DNA from: Pleurodeles waltl
Lineage: Eukaryota; Chordata; Amphibia; Caudata; Salamandridae
DNA length: 64,000 bases
Direction: 5' to 3'
Assembly (NCBI RefSeq): GCF_031143425.1
Contig: NC_090447.1
Location: 26,998,238-27,062,237 of the forward strand
How positions within the stretch are numbered: position 1 is the stretch's first letter; every line of letters starts with the position of its first letter. Position numbers and translations under genes: made by a program. Of the stretch, positions 32,698-44,708 are shown one piece after another. Under the pieces are notes generated by a model, which had not been told where the DNA came from, did no database searches, and saw only the letters and a program-made list of their open reading frames with translations.

Positions 32698-34385
32698 TGT
32701 GAGAGGAGGCCTCTTTTTGCACGGAGAGCCCCATCTTTTTGCCTGATTTTGATGTCTTTTAGAAGTTGGTAGTGCTGAGGACCCCTGCTAAACAGGTTCC
32801 CTGAGCCAGAGCTCTTTCTCTAAATCTCTTGTGATGCTTGGCACAATTAGATACACTCTTAAATATCAATACCCCTATTAGTCCCTAGTAAATGGGTACC
32901 CCAGAACCCAGGGCAAGGGATATTAAGATTAGGCCGTGGGGGCAGCAGCACTGATTGCGCCACCCCCAAGGGCTCTGCACCCAGATGCACCCAGCATTGC
33001 CACTGCAGGCTGAGTGTACTGGGGCAGCCCTAAAAGGACAAACTCGACATGGCACATTCTCTGTGTGCCCTGTCCATCTTACACTGCATATATTATGGGT
33101 AAGGCACCCCTCTGGCAGGCCTTCCAGCCCTAAGGCAGGGTACACCATACTGCATGTGAGGACATAGCTGCATGAGCAATTTGCCCCCACTGTGTCCTTG
33201 CCAAACCTGGGACATAGTGAGTGAACAGAGCAGCCATTTTAATGTGTGTGCTGGACACTGGTCAATACGAGTTTCCCAGCTACATGATGGCTACTCTGCA
33301 CCCTGGGTTGTTTGGTATCAAACAACTCAGAATGATAAATACAAATTGGTACCTGTACTGGATTTATCCCTAAATGTACCCAGGGGCTATCTCAGAGGTG
33401 CCCCCTGCAAAAGCTAACCCTAACTGGCAGAGTTGCTGGCTGGTTCCATCAAGCTGCCACTCCAGACGGCCAATATACAAACCTAGGGGGAGAGCCATGG
33501 CTCTCTGGTTTGTAAAACAATGCCCTTCCTGGGTGGAGGAGCTAACTCCCCCTCCCTCAGGAATGTGCAACACCCTGGCAGTGAGCTTCAAAGGGCTACA
33601 GTCCCTGAAACTCGAGCCCCCTGGCCTGCCACTAGCAGCAGAGGGCTTCCCCCCTTGCAAACCTCCACTTTGGTGGGAGCAAAGGCAGGAAACCAGACAA
33701 AGGGTAGGAGGAGTGTCCTCACTGAGCATGCACCACCCCGAAGGGCTTGCCTGCGAAGCAGACCCTCTATCTCATTTTTCTCCATCTTGGAATGGAGGAA
33801 ATCAGCCAATGAGGTTTAGGGAAGTGACCTTTCCCACAGGAAGTGGTCACTGTAGTGGGTGTAGCCACCCAAGGGTAAGTGTCCCATTGGAAACTACCAG
33901 GTTCCCCTAAAACGCCCACTAAATTCAGTATTTAGTGGGCTCCCCTAGGCCAAGATTTTAGATTTGGAAAAGACTGAACAAGAAGAAAGAAGACAGCACC
34001 AAAGGACCCGCCAGGACGAGAACAGAGGGCCTGCTGCACCAGAAGAGGCTCAAAGACCCCTTCTTGCTGCACCAGTCACAACAATCGCCACTGCAGAGGA
34101 GCTGAACACTGGACCAACCCCAAGAAACCCTGAAGTATTTTTATTTTTATAAATTCTGGTCTCAGGTTATTCAATGAGTGTGTGTGTGGTGAATGATTGA
34201 ATTTGTGAGTACATCAAATACTTAGCACATCTCCTGGATTAGCCTAACTGCTCGACCAGCTACCTTAAAAATTTGGAGCATTAGGTGGTCTGATTTTTTA
34301 CCTCTGGAAACCCACTTGTTGTTGCCTGAACCCTCTGCATAGTGTACTTGGTTTTGTACACTACATAGAGGGCTAGCCTCCAACA
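32698..34385 (+). mobile_element. Solo LTR, family 3 (1,688 bp), TSD GGGTG
   Basis: It begins TGTGAGAGGAGGCCTC and ends TAGCCTCCAACA. The flanking pentamers are both GGGTG (32,693-32,697 and 34,386-34,390), a perfect target duplication in satellite. Text such as CTAAAACGCCCACTAAATTCAGTATTTAG (33,907 on) parallels the element at 55,559-59,051. A purine-rich stretch from 33,960 has a short open frame without domains. No internal retroviral-type region remains, so it is read as the product of LTR-LTR recombination. Confidence 0.9.
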
Positions 34386-37300
34386 GGGTGAAATTGCGTG
34401 GCCTTGTGTGGAGTGGAGGGGAGTGGAGTGGTGTGGCGCGGTGTGAAGTGGAGAATAATTGTGTGGAGTGGAGACAACTGTGTGGCACGGAGTGAGTGGA
34501 ATTGTGTGGCACTGTGTGACATGGAGTGGAGTGTAATTGTGTGGTGTGGAGTCTAATTGTGTGTCATGTGAAGTGGAGGGGAGTGGAATTAAGGGGAACT
34601 ATTTGGAATGGAATGGAGTCTGATTGTGTGGCATTGAGTGGAATGGAATTGTGTGGATTGAAATTATATGCCACTGTGTGGCATGGGGTTGAGTGAAGTG
34701 GAACTGTGTGGCACTGTGTTGAGCGGAGTGGATTTTTATGGCACTGTGTTGCATGGAGTGGAGTGAAATTGTGCAGCACTGTGTGTTGCAGTACAGTTGA
34801 GTGAAATTCTGTGGCATGGGTGGAGTGGAACTGTGTGGCATTTGTTAATGCAGCGCAATTGAGTGGAAGTCTATGGCTTTGTGTGGAGCAAAGTGGAATT
34901 GTGTGCCATTTTGTGGAGAGGAATGGAACTGTGTGGCACAGAGTGGAGTAGAGTGGAATTGTGTGGCGTGGAGTTGAATTGTATGCACTGGTGTGTTGTG
35001 ATGGAGTTTAGTGGCATTGTGTGGCATGGAGTTGAGTGGAGTAGAATTGTATGGCATTTTATGGTGGAGTGGTATTTTGTGGCATGGAGTGCAGTGGAGT
35101 AGCACTGAGTAGCATGGAGCTGGGTGGCACTCTATGGAGTGAAGTGGAGTAGCTTTGAGTGGAGTGGCACTGAATGGAGTGGCATTGAGTGGTATGGAGT
35201 AACACCGTGTGGAGTGAAGAGGCACTGTGTGGCATGTACTGGAATTGTGTGGAGTGGAGTGAAATTGTGTGGCATTTTGTGGTGTGTATTGGAGTTGTGT
35301 GACCTAGTCTGGTGTAGAGTGGAGTGGCATTGTCTGGCTTGTAGCTGAAGAGAGTGGCATTATGTGGCATGGGGTGGAGTGATAATGTGTCACATTGTGT
35401 GTTGTGGCATGGAATTGTGTGGCATGGGGTGGAGTTATGTGGCACTGTGTGGAATGGAGTTGGATTGAGTAGCATCTTGAGGCTTGAAATTCAATGGGAT
35501 TGGGTGGCATTGGGTGGCTTGGACTGGAGTTGAACTGTGTTGTGTGGGGTAGAGTGGAATTGGGTGGCTTTGTTTGGACTGGAGTGGAGTGAAGTGAAAC
35601 TGAGTGGTAGTGTGCGGAGTGGAATTGTGTGGTATTGTTTTATACTGAGTGGAGTGGAAATGTGTAGCATTATGTGGCTTGGACTAGAACTGTGTGGCTT
35701 GGATTGGAATTGTGTGATATTTAGTGGTGTGGAGTGAAATTGTGTGGCCTGTGTCATAGAGTGGAATTGTGTGGCATTGTGATATGGAGTGAAATGGAAT
35801 TGTGTGGAGTGGATTGGGGTGTGTTGGAGTAGAGGAACTGTGTGGAAAGGGTTGCAATTTTGTGGCACTGCAGTGCATGGTGTAGAGCTGAATTGCGTGG
35901 TGTGGAGTTCAGTGGTGTAACAAAGCCCCCCATAGCCCCTGCAGTGTGGGACCCCTCGGCACAGTACACTGTGCAATGATGGCAGGTCCCTGACTGGGTC
36001 CACGGGGTAGGCCCCCCCACAGGTATTTTGCAGGGGGGGCTCACATTTCATTATGCCACTGGTGGAGTGGGATTGGATGGCATTATGTGGAGTGGAGTGA
36101 AGAGGAAATGGGTGGCCTATCTGGAGAGGAGGGTAATGTAATTGTGTGTCATGGAGTGAAGTGAAATGCGTGACAGTGTGTGGGGTGGAGTTGCGTGGCA
36201 TTGTGAAGAGTGCAATAGAGTGGAGTGGAATTGTGTGGTATTGTGTGGTGTGGAGGTGTCTTGTGTGGCATTGTATGGGATGGAGTGGGATTGTCTTGAA
36301 CTGTGTGGCGTGGAGTGGTGGAGGGGAATTGAGTGGATGGAGTGGAACTGTATGGCATTGTGTGGGGTGAAGTGGAAGTGGATTGAAATTGTCATGGAAT
36401 GGAATTTTGTGACATTGTCTGAAATGGGGTAGAGTGGAATTGTGTGGCACTGTTGCATGGAGTGGAATTGTATGGCATTATGTGGAGTAGAATTTTGTGT
36501 TGTGCTAGAGTTGTAGGGAATTGTGTGGCATGGAGTCAAGTGGAGATGAACTGTGTGGCACTGTGTGGAGTAGAGCTGAGTGAAGTGGAATGGAGTGTCA
36601 TTGTGTGGAGTGGGTGGGTTTGTGTGGCATGGAGTGAAATGGAGTGGCACTAAAAAGCATTGAGTTGAGTGGCATTGTTTAGAGTGAGGTGGAGTGGCTT
36701 GTAATGGGGTGCAGTGGCACTGAATGGAGTGGCATTGAGTGGGGTGGAATACCTGGGTGGAGTGAAGGTACTGTGTGGAGTGGAGTGACATTGTGTGGCA
36801 TGGACTGGAATTCTGAAGAGGGGTGTGGAGTGGCATTGTGTGGAGTGAATTGGAGGGGGGTGGCATGCAGTATGGGGTGGAGTGAAACTGTAAGGAATTA
36901 TGGGTTGTGGTCTCTGGCATTAGTTGGGGTGGAGTGGAGTCGAACGGGGTGGCATTGTGAGGCTTGGAATGGAGTCAAATTGTGTGGCTTAGAGTGAAAT
37001 TGTATGGCATGGAGTGGAACTGTGTGGTACGGTGTGGCATGGAGTGAAATTGTGTGGAGTGAAGTGGATTGTAATTGTGTGGCACTGTGTGGCATGAAAT
37101 GAAGTTGAATTATATGGTGTGGAATGGAATTGTGTGGCATTAAGAAGAGTAGCCTCGAGGGGAGTGAACTGGATTTGAGTGGTATTGTGTGGAATGGAGA
37201 GTACATGTGTAGAATTTTGTGGCACAGAGTGGAGTGTAATTGTGTGGGGTGGAATTGAGTGAAAATCTGTGGCAGTGTGTGGATTGTAATGGTGTGGAAT

Positions 37301-40300
37301 GGAATTGTGTGGTATCGTGTGGCTTGGACTAGAATTGTGTGGCATAGAGTGAAATTGTGTGGAGTAGAGTGGAGTGGAATTGTGTGGTATTTGTGGAATT
37401 GTTTGCCATTGTGTGGAGTGGAATTGTGTGGCAGAAAGTGGAGTGGGTGGAATTGTGTGATATTGTGTGGCGTGGTGTGGAATTGTGTGGCAATGTGTAA
37501 GTAGAATTGAATTTTATGGCATGGAGTGGAGTTGAAATATGTGGCATTGTGTGGCATGACGTGGAATTGTGTGGTATTGGTGGATTGGAATTGTGTAACA
37601 TTGTGTGGAGTGTTGTGGAGTGCAATCAGTGACATTGTGTGATATAGCGTGGGGTGGGACTGTGTTGCATTGTGTGGATTTGAGCAGATTGTGTTCCATT
37701 TTGCGGGGTGGAGTTGATTGGAATTGTGTGGCATGAAGAGGAATGGAATTGTGTGGGGTGGATTGAAGAGGAACTGTGTGGCATTGTGTGAAGTGGAGTG
37801 GAATTGTGTGGAGTGGAACTGTGAGGCCTTGGGTGAAGTGGAGTGGAGTGGGATTGTGCGGACTTGAGTGGAGTGGAATCTTGTGGTGTTGAGTGGCACT
37901 GTGTGGCATAAAGAGGAGTGGAGTGAACTACTGTGGCATGGAGTGGAAGTTGTGTGCCAGTGTTTGACATGGAGTGGTGTGGAGTGGAATGCACAGGAGT
38001 TTCATTGCTTTGTGCAGCATGGAGTGGCGTGGAGTGGAACTGTGGAATTGTGTGAGTGGAATTGTGTAACAGTGTGTGTCGTGGAAAGGAACTTTGTGGC
38101 ATTGTGAGGAGCGGAGTAACATGGAATTCGGTGGCATTGTGTGGTATGGAGTTGAATTGTGTGTTATTGTGTGGAGTGGAGGAGAGTGGCATTATGTATT
38201 GTGGATGGAGTGGAATTGTGTGACACTGTGTGGAATGAGTGAGTGGAAATTTGTGGTGTGGAGCAGCATGAATTGGAGTGGGGTGAAATTGTGTGGAGTG
38301 GATTTGAACTATGGAGCATTGACCGTGAAGTGCAGCTGAATTGTGTGGTGTGGAGTGGAACTGGGTGGCAGTGAAGTTGAATTGTGTGCCATTGTGTTGG
38401 GTGAAGTGTAATTATGTGGCATTGTATTGCTTGGAGTTGAATTTTGTGGCAGTGTGTGGCATGGAGTGGAATTGTGTGGCACTATATGGAGTGGAGTGGA
38501 ATTGTGTGGCACTCTGTTGCTTGGAGTGGAGTTGTGTTGCATTGTTTGGAGTGTAGTGGAATTGTGTGCAATTGTGTCTTGTGGTGTAGATGAGTGGAAT
38601 TGTGTTGTGTTGCATGGCATGGAGTGGAGTGGGAATTGTATGCCATTGTGTTGAGTGGAGAGGAGTGGTATTGAGTGGCATGGAGTACAGTTGAGCGGCA
38701 CTGAGTAACATGGAGCATTGCGTGGAGTGAAGTTCAGTGGCTTTGAGTGGAGTGGCACTGAGTGGAGTGACAATGAGTTGGGTGCATTGACATTGTGCTG
38801 AATGGAGAGGCATTGTGTGACATTGTGTGTCATGGACTGAAATTGTGTGGAGTGGACAGGAGTGGCATTGTTAGGTGTAGAGTGGAGTGAAATTGTAATC
38901 GTGTGCATTGTGGAGTGTAATTGTGTGGCTTAAGGTGAAGTGGAATTATGTGACATTGTGTGAAGTGGAGTTAAATTGGGGGGCACTGGGTTGCTTGTAG
39001 TGAATTTGAATTGTGTGACTTTGTGGGGCGTGGAGTGGAATTGTGTTGCATTATGTGGAGTGGATGGAGTGGAATATTGTTGCTTTGTGTGGCATATAGT
39101 GGATTGGAGTGGAATTGTATGGAGTGGAGATTAGTTGAACTGTGAGGCACTGTGTGAGGCAAAGTGGAGTTGAATGGAATTGTCTCATGGAGTGGAGTGC
39201 AATTGTTTTCTATTGTGTGGAGAGGAATTGTGTGCCATTGTTTGGAGTGGAGTAGAACTGTCTGGCACGGAGAGGACTGGAATTGGTTGGGTTGAGTTGA
39301 ATGGAGTGGAACTGTGTGGTATTATGTGGATTGGAGTGGAATTGTATGGCTGGGAGTGGTGTGATTTTTTTTATGTTGTGTCCCATAGAGTGGAGGAAAA
39401 TTGTGTGGCATTGTGACTTGGAATGGACTGGATTTCTGTGGCATGAGGTGGAGAGGGGTGGAACAGAATTGTGCAGCGTGGAGTGGAGAGAGTGGAGTGG
39501 AATAGTGTGGCATTTTGTGGAGTGGAATTGTGATGCATTGTGTGGCATTGTGTGAAATGGATTCAACTTTGGTGGTACTGGGATGCTTGTGTGGTGTGGA
39601 ATTGTGTGCCATTATGTGGAGTGGATGGAGTGGGATAGTGTTGCATTGTGTGGCATATAGTGGATTGGAGTGGAGTTGTGTGGAGTGGAGATTAGTTGAC
39701 TTGTGTGGCACTGTGTGACACAAAGTGGAGTGGAATGGAATTGTGTTGTGGAGTGTACATTTTTGGTATTGTGTGGAGTGAAATTGTGTCCCATTGTATG
39801 GAGTGGAGCGGAATTGTGTGGTGTGGAATTGACTGGAATTAGTTGAGTTGTGTGGAATGGAGTGGAACTGCGTGGTTATTATGTGGAGTGGAGTGAAATT
39901 GTATGGCATGGAGTGGTGTGGAATTGTGTGATACTGTGTACTATAGAGCGGAGGGGAATTGTACGGCATTCTGTGATTTGGAATAGACTGGAAGTTTATG
40001 GCATGGACTGGAGAGGAGTGGAGTGGAATTGTGTAACATGGAGTGGAGTGAGTGGAGTGAGTGGAGTGGAATAGTGTTGCATTGTGTGGAGTGGAATTGT
40101 GACGCATTGTGTAGCATGAAATGAAGTGGAGTGGAATTGTATGGCAATGTGTGGTGTGGAATTGTATGGCAGAGTGTGGCGTGGCATGGAGTGGAGTGAA
40201 ATTGCGTGGAGTGGAGTTGAGTTGCAATGTGTGAAATTGTGTGTTGTAGAAGAGGTCATTGGAATTATGTGCCATTGTGTGACATGGAGTTGAGTGGAGT

Positions 40301-41631
40301 GAAATTGTGTGGCTTTGTGTTGAGTGGGGTAGAGTGGAGCGAAGTGGGATGGTATGCCAATTTGTGGAGTGGAGTGGTATTGTGTGGTATGGAGTGTAAT
40401 GAAGTGAGATGGAGTTGAGTTTCATTGAGTAGAGTGAAGTGGAGTGGCTTTGAGCGGAGTGGAGTAGAACTGAGTGAAATGGCATTGAGTGGGGTGGAGT
40501 GACTGTGTGGAGTGAATACACATTGCAGGGCATTGTGTGGTGTGGAGTGACATTGTGTGGCATTGATAGAAATTGTGTGGAGTGGTGTGGAGTGGCATTG
40601 TTTGGAGTGTAGTGAAATTCTGTGGCATGAATTGGAATAGAATCATGTGGCATGTTCTGGCATGGGTGGGGTGGCATTGTGTGTCTTAGAATGGAGGGGA
40701 TTGGCATTATGTGGCATTGAGTGGAGTGAAATTGTGTGGCATGGTGTGTTGTGGAATTGTGTGGAATGGAATGGAATTATGTGGCATTGTGAGGCTTGGA
40801 GTGGAGTCCAATTGGGTGGCTTTGTGTGGTTTGGATTGGAATGAAACTGTGTGGCATGAAGTGGAATTGTTTGCTGTGAATAGCATTGTCTGGTGTGGAG
40901 TGGAATTGTGTGGCATTGTGTGACGTGGAGTGAAGTTGAATTGTGTGGTGCTGAATGGAATTGTGTGACATTGTGTGGAGTGCACTGGAGAGTGAAGCAA
41001 AGTGGAAGAGTGGTGTAGTGTGGAGTGCAGTGGAGTATAATTTTGTGGCACTGTGTGGAGTAGAGGGAATTGCATGGCATTGTGTGGAGTGGTATGGAAT
41101 CGTGTGGCGTGAAGGGGTGTGAAATTGTATTGCAATGTGTAGAGTGGCGTGCAGTGGAATAGAGTAAATTGTGTGGTCTTGTGTGGCTTGGAATAGAGCG
41201 TTGTGTGTGGGGTGTTGTGGAGTGGAATCTGTGACATTGTGTGGTGTCCAATGGGTTGGAATTGTGTGACTTTGGGTGGAAATTAGCCTAATGAGGGCAT
41301 TGTGTGTCATAGAGTGGAGTAGATTGGAATTGTAAGGCACTGAGTGAAGTGGAGATGAATTGTGTGGTGTGGAGTGGAGAGGAAATTTGTGGAGTGGAGT
41401 GGAATTATGGGGCACTGTGTGATACGGAGTGGACAGTAATTTTGTGGCCTTGTGTGGTGTGGAATTGTGTAGCATTGTGTGATATGGAGTTGAGTGGAGT
41501 GGAATTGTGTGACACTGTGTTGCATGGAGTGGCTTGGAATTGTGTGACGTTGTTGGTTGTGGTGCAGTCGAGTGAAATTATGTAGCATTGTGTGGGTGGA
41601 GTGGAACTGTGTGGCCTTGTGTGTTACAGTG
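34386..41631. repeat. Pentamer satellite, block 3, with higher-order repeats
   Basis: About 7.2 kb in strict pentamer phase; for example 38,461 on reads GTGGA ATTGT GTGGC. Larger duplications are visible: 38,985-39,560 resembles 39,570-40,115 (shift about 560 bp, shared GATTAGTTGA and CATATAGTGGATTGGAG). The segment from about 40,210 to the right edge resembles 45,430-46,850. Subregions rich in GAGTGGCACTGA words recur near 35,100, 36,650, 38,680 and 40,430. Long antisense frames are artefacts of the unit. Confidence 0.93.
35910..36061. mobile_element. 152-bp hAT-like MITE inside the satellite
   Basis: It starts CAGTGGTGTAACAAAG and ends ATTATGCCACTG, giving short terminal inverted repeats of the hAT type (CAGTGG). 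The flanking octamers are GTGGAGTT and GTGGAGTG, 7 of 8 matching, as expected for an 8-bp duplication, though the satellite itself could give such a match by chance. The interior has complementary C and G runs near 36,010 and 36,033. No coding capacity. Confidence 0.7.
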
Positions 41632-44600
41632 TGTGAGAAAGTAGCCTCTTTCTAGCCTTGTTACCCCCACTTTTGGCCTGTTTGTGAGTGTATGTCAGGG
41701 TGTTTTCACTGTCTCACTAGGATCCTGCTAGCCAGGGCCCAGTGTTCATAGTGAAAACCCTATGTTTTCAGTATGTTTGTTATGTGTCACTGGGACCCTG
41801 CTAGTCAGGACCCCAGTGCTCATAAGTTTGTGGCCTATATGTATGTGTTCCCTGTGTGGTGCCTAACTGTCTCACTGAGGCTCTGCTAACCAGAACCTCA
41901 GTGGTTATGCTCTCTCATTTCTTTCAAATTGTCACTAACAGGCTAGTGACCAATTTTACCAATTTACATTGGCTTACTGGAACACCCTTATAATTCCCTA
42001 GTACATGGTACTGAGGTACCCAGGGTATTGGGGTACCAGGAGATCCCTATGGGCCGCAGCATTTCTTTTGCCACCCATAGGGAGCTCTGACAATTCTTAC
42101 ACAGGCCTGCCACTGCAGCCTGAGTGAAATAACGTCCACGTTATTTCACAGCCATTTTACACTGCACTTAAGTAACTTATAAGTCACCTATATGTCTAAC
42201 CTTTACCTGGTAAAGGTTAGGTGCAAAGTTACTTAGTGTGAGGGCACCCTGGCACTAGCCAAGGTGCCCCCACATTGTTCAGGGCCAATTCCCCGGACTT
42301 TGTGAGTGCGGGGACACCATTACACGCGTGCACTACATATAGGTCACTACCTATATGTAGCTTCACCATGGTAACTCCGAATATGGCCATGTAATATGTC
42401 TATGATCATGGAATTGCCCCCTCTATACCATCCTGGCATAGTTGGCACAATCCCATGATCCCAGTGGTCTGTAGCACAGACCCTGGTACTGCCAAACTGC
42501 CTTTCCTGGGGTTTCACTGCAGCTGCTGTCAACCCCTCAGACAGGCAGCTGCCCTCCTGGGGTCCAGCCAGGCCTGGCCCAGGATGGCAGAACAAAGGAC
42601 TTCCTCTGAGAGAGGGTGTTACACCCTCTCCCTTTGGAAAATGGTGTGAAGGCAGGGGAGGAGTAGCCTCCCCCAGCCTCTGGAAATGCTTTCATGGGCA
42701 CATTTGGTGCCCATTTCTGCATAAGCCAGTCTACACCAGTTCAGGGACCCCTTAGCCCTGCTCTGGCGCGAAACTGGACAAAGGAAAGGGGAGTGACCAC
42801 TCCCCTGACCTGTACCTCCCCTGGGAGGTGCCCAGAGCTCCTCCAGTGTGCTCCAGACCTCTGCCATCTTGGAAACAGAGGTGCTGCTGGCACACTGGAC
42901 TGCTCTGAGTGGCCAGTGCCACCAGGTGACGTCAGAGACTCCTTCTAATAGGCTCCTTCAGGTGTTGCTAGCCTATCCTCTCTCCTAGGTAGCCAAGCCC
43001 TCTTTTCTGGCTATTTAGGGTCTCTGTCTCTTGGGATTCCTTAGATAACGAATGCAAGAGCTCATCTGAGTTCCTCTGCATCTCTCTCTTCACCTTCTGC
43101 CAAGGAATCGACTGCTGACCGCGCTGGAAGCCTGCAAACCTGCAACATAGTAGCAAAGACGACTACTGCAACTCTGTAACGCTGATCCTGCCGCCTTCTC
43201 GACTGTTTTCCTGGTGGTGCATGCTGTGGGGGTAGTCTGCCTCCTCTCTGCACTAGAAGCTCCGAAGAAATCTCCCGTGGGTCGACGGAATCTTCCCCCT
43301 GCAACCACAGGCACCAAAAAGCTGCATTGCCGGTCCCTTGGGTCTCCTCTCAGCACAACGAGCGAGGTCCCTCGAATCCAGCAACTCTGTCCAAGTGACT
43401 CCCACAGTCCAGTGACTCTTCAGTCCAAGTTTGGTGGAGGTAAGTCCTTGCCTCACCTCGCTAGACTGCATTGCTGGGAACCGCGACTTTTGCAGCTACT
43501 CCGGCCCCTGTGCCCTTCCGGCGGAAATCCTTTGTGCACAGCCAAGCCTGGGTCCAAGGCACTCTAACCTGCATTGCACGACCTCCTAAATTGTTCTCCG
43601 GCGACGTGGGACTCCTTTGTGTAACTCCGGGTGAGCACTGTTTCACGCATCCTCGTAGTGCCTGTTTCTGGCACTTGTCCGGGTGCTACCTGCTGCTAAG
43701 AGGGCTTCTTGTCTTGCTCGACGTTCCCTCTACTTCCTGGTCCAATTTGTGACCTCCTGGTCCCTCCTGGGCCACAGCAGCGTCCAAAAACGCTAACCAC
43801 ATGATTTGCAGCTAGCAAGGCTTGTTGGCACTCTTTTGGCGGGAAAACACTTCTGTACAACTTTCCACGGCGAGAGGGATCCGTCCACCAAAGGGGAAGT
43901 CTCTAGCCCTTTTCGTTCCTGCAGAAACCTCAGCTTCTTCTGTCCAGTAGAAGCTTCTTTGCATCCACAGCTGGCATTTCCTGGGCATATGCCCATCTCC
44001 GACTTGCTTGTGACTTTTGGACTTGGTCCCCTTGTTCCACAGGTACCCTAGATTGGAAATCCATCGTTGTTGCATTGTTGGTTTGTGTCTTTCCTGCATT
44101 TTTCCTCTAACACGACTTCTTTATCCTTAGGGGAACTTTAGTGCACTTTGCACTCACTTTTCAGGGTCTTGGGGAGGGTTATTTTTCTAACTCTCACTAT
44201 TTTCTAATAGTCCCAGCGACCCTCTACAAGGTCACATAGGTTTGGGGTCCATTCGTGGTTCGCATTCCACTTTTGGAGTATATGGTTTGTGTTGCCCCTA
44301 TCCTTATGTGTCCCCATTGCATCCTATTGTAACTATACATTGTTTGCACTGTTTGCTAAGACTATACTGCATATTTTTGCTATTGTGTATATATATCTTG
44401 TGTATATTTCCTATCCTCTCACTGAGGGTACACTCTGAGATACTTTGGCATATTGTCATAAAAATAAAGTACCTTTATTTTTAGTATAACTGTGTATTGT
44501 GTTTTCTTATGATATTGTGCATATGACACTAAGTGGTACTGTAGTAGCTTCACACGTCTCCTAGTTCAGCCTAAGCTGCTCTGCTAAGCTACCATTATCT

Positions 44601-44708
44601 ATCAGCCTAAGCTGCTAGACACCCTATACACTAATAAGGGATAACTGGGCCTAGTGCAAGGTGCAAATACCCCTTGGTACTCACTACAAGCCAGTCCAGC
44701 CTCCTACA
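41632..44708 (+). mobile_element. Solo LTR, family 1 (3,077 bp), TSD CAGTG
   Basis: It has the same termini as the LTRs of the full-length element (TGTGAGAAAGTAGCC...CTCCTACA) with a few small deletions. Flanking pentamers are both CAGTG (41,627-41,631 and 44,709-44,713). It contains an intact CRE (42,927-42,934) and AATAAA near 44,464. The satellite duplicate at 46,840-46,870 shows the uninterrupted pre-insertion site, confirming the ends. Confidence 0.95.
42927..42934 (+). promoter_or_regulatory. CRE palindrome in solo LTR
   Basis: TGACGTCA about 80 bp upstream of the TATA-like CTATTTAGG near 43,011, in the same arrangement as in the other LTR copies. Confidence 0.5.
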
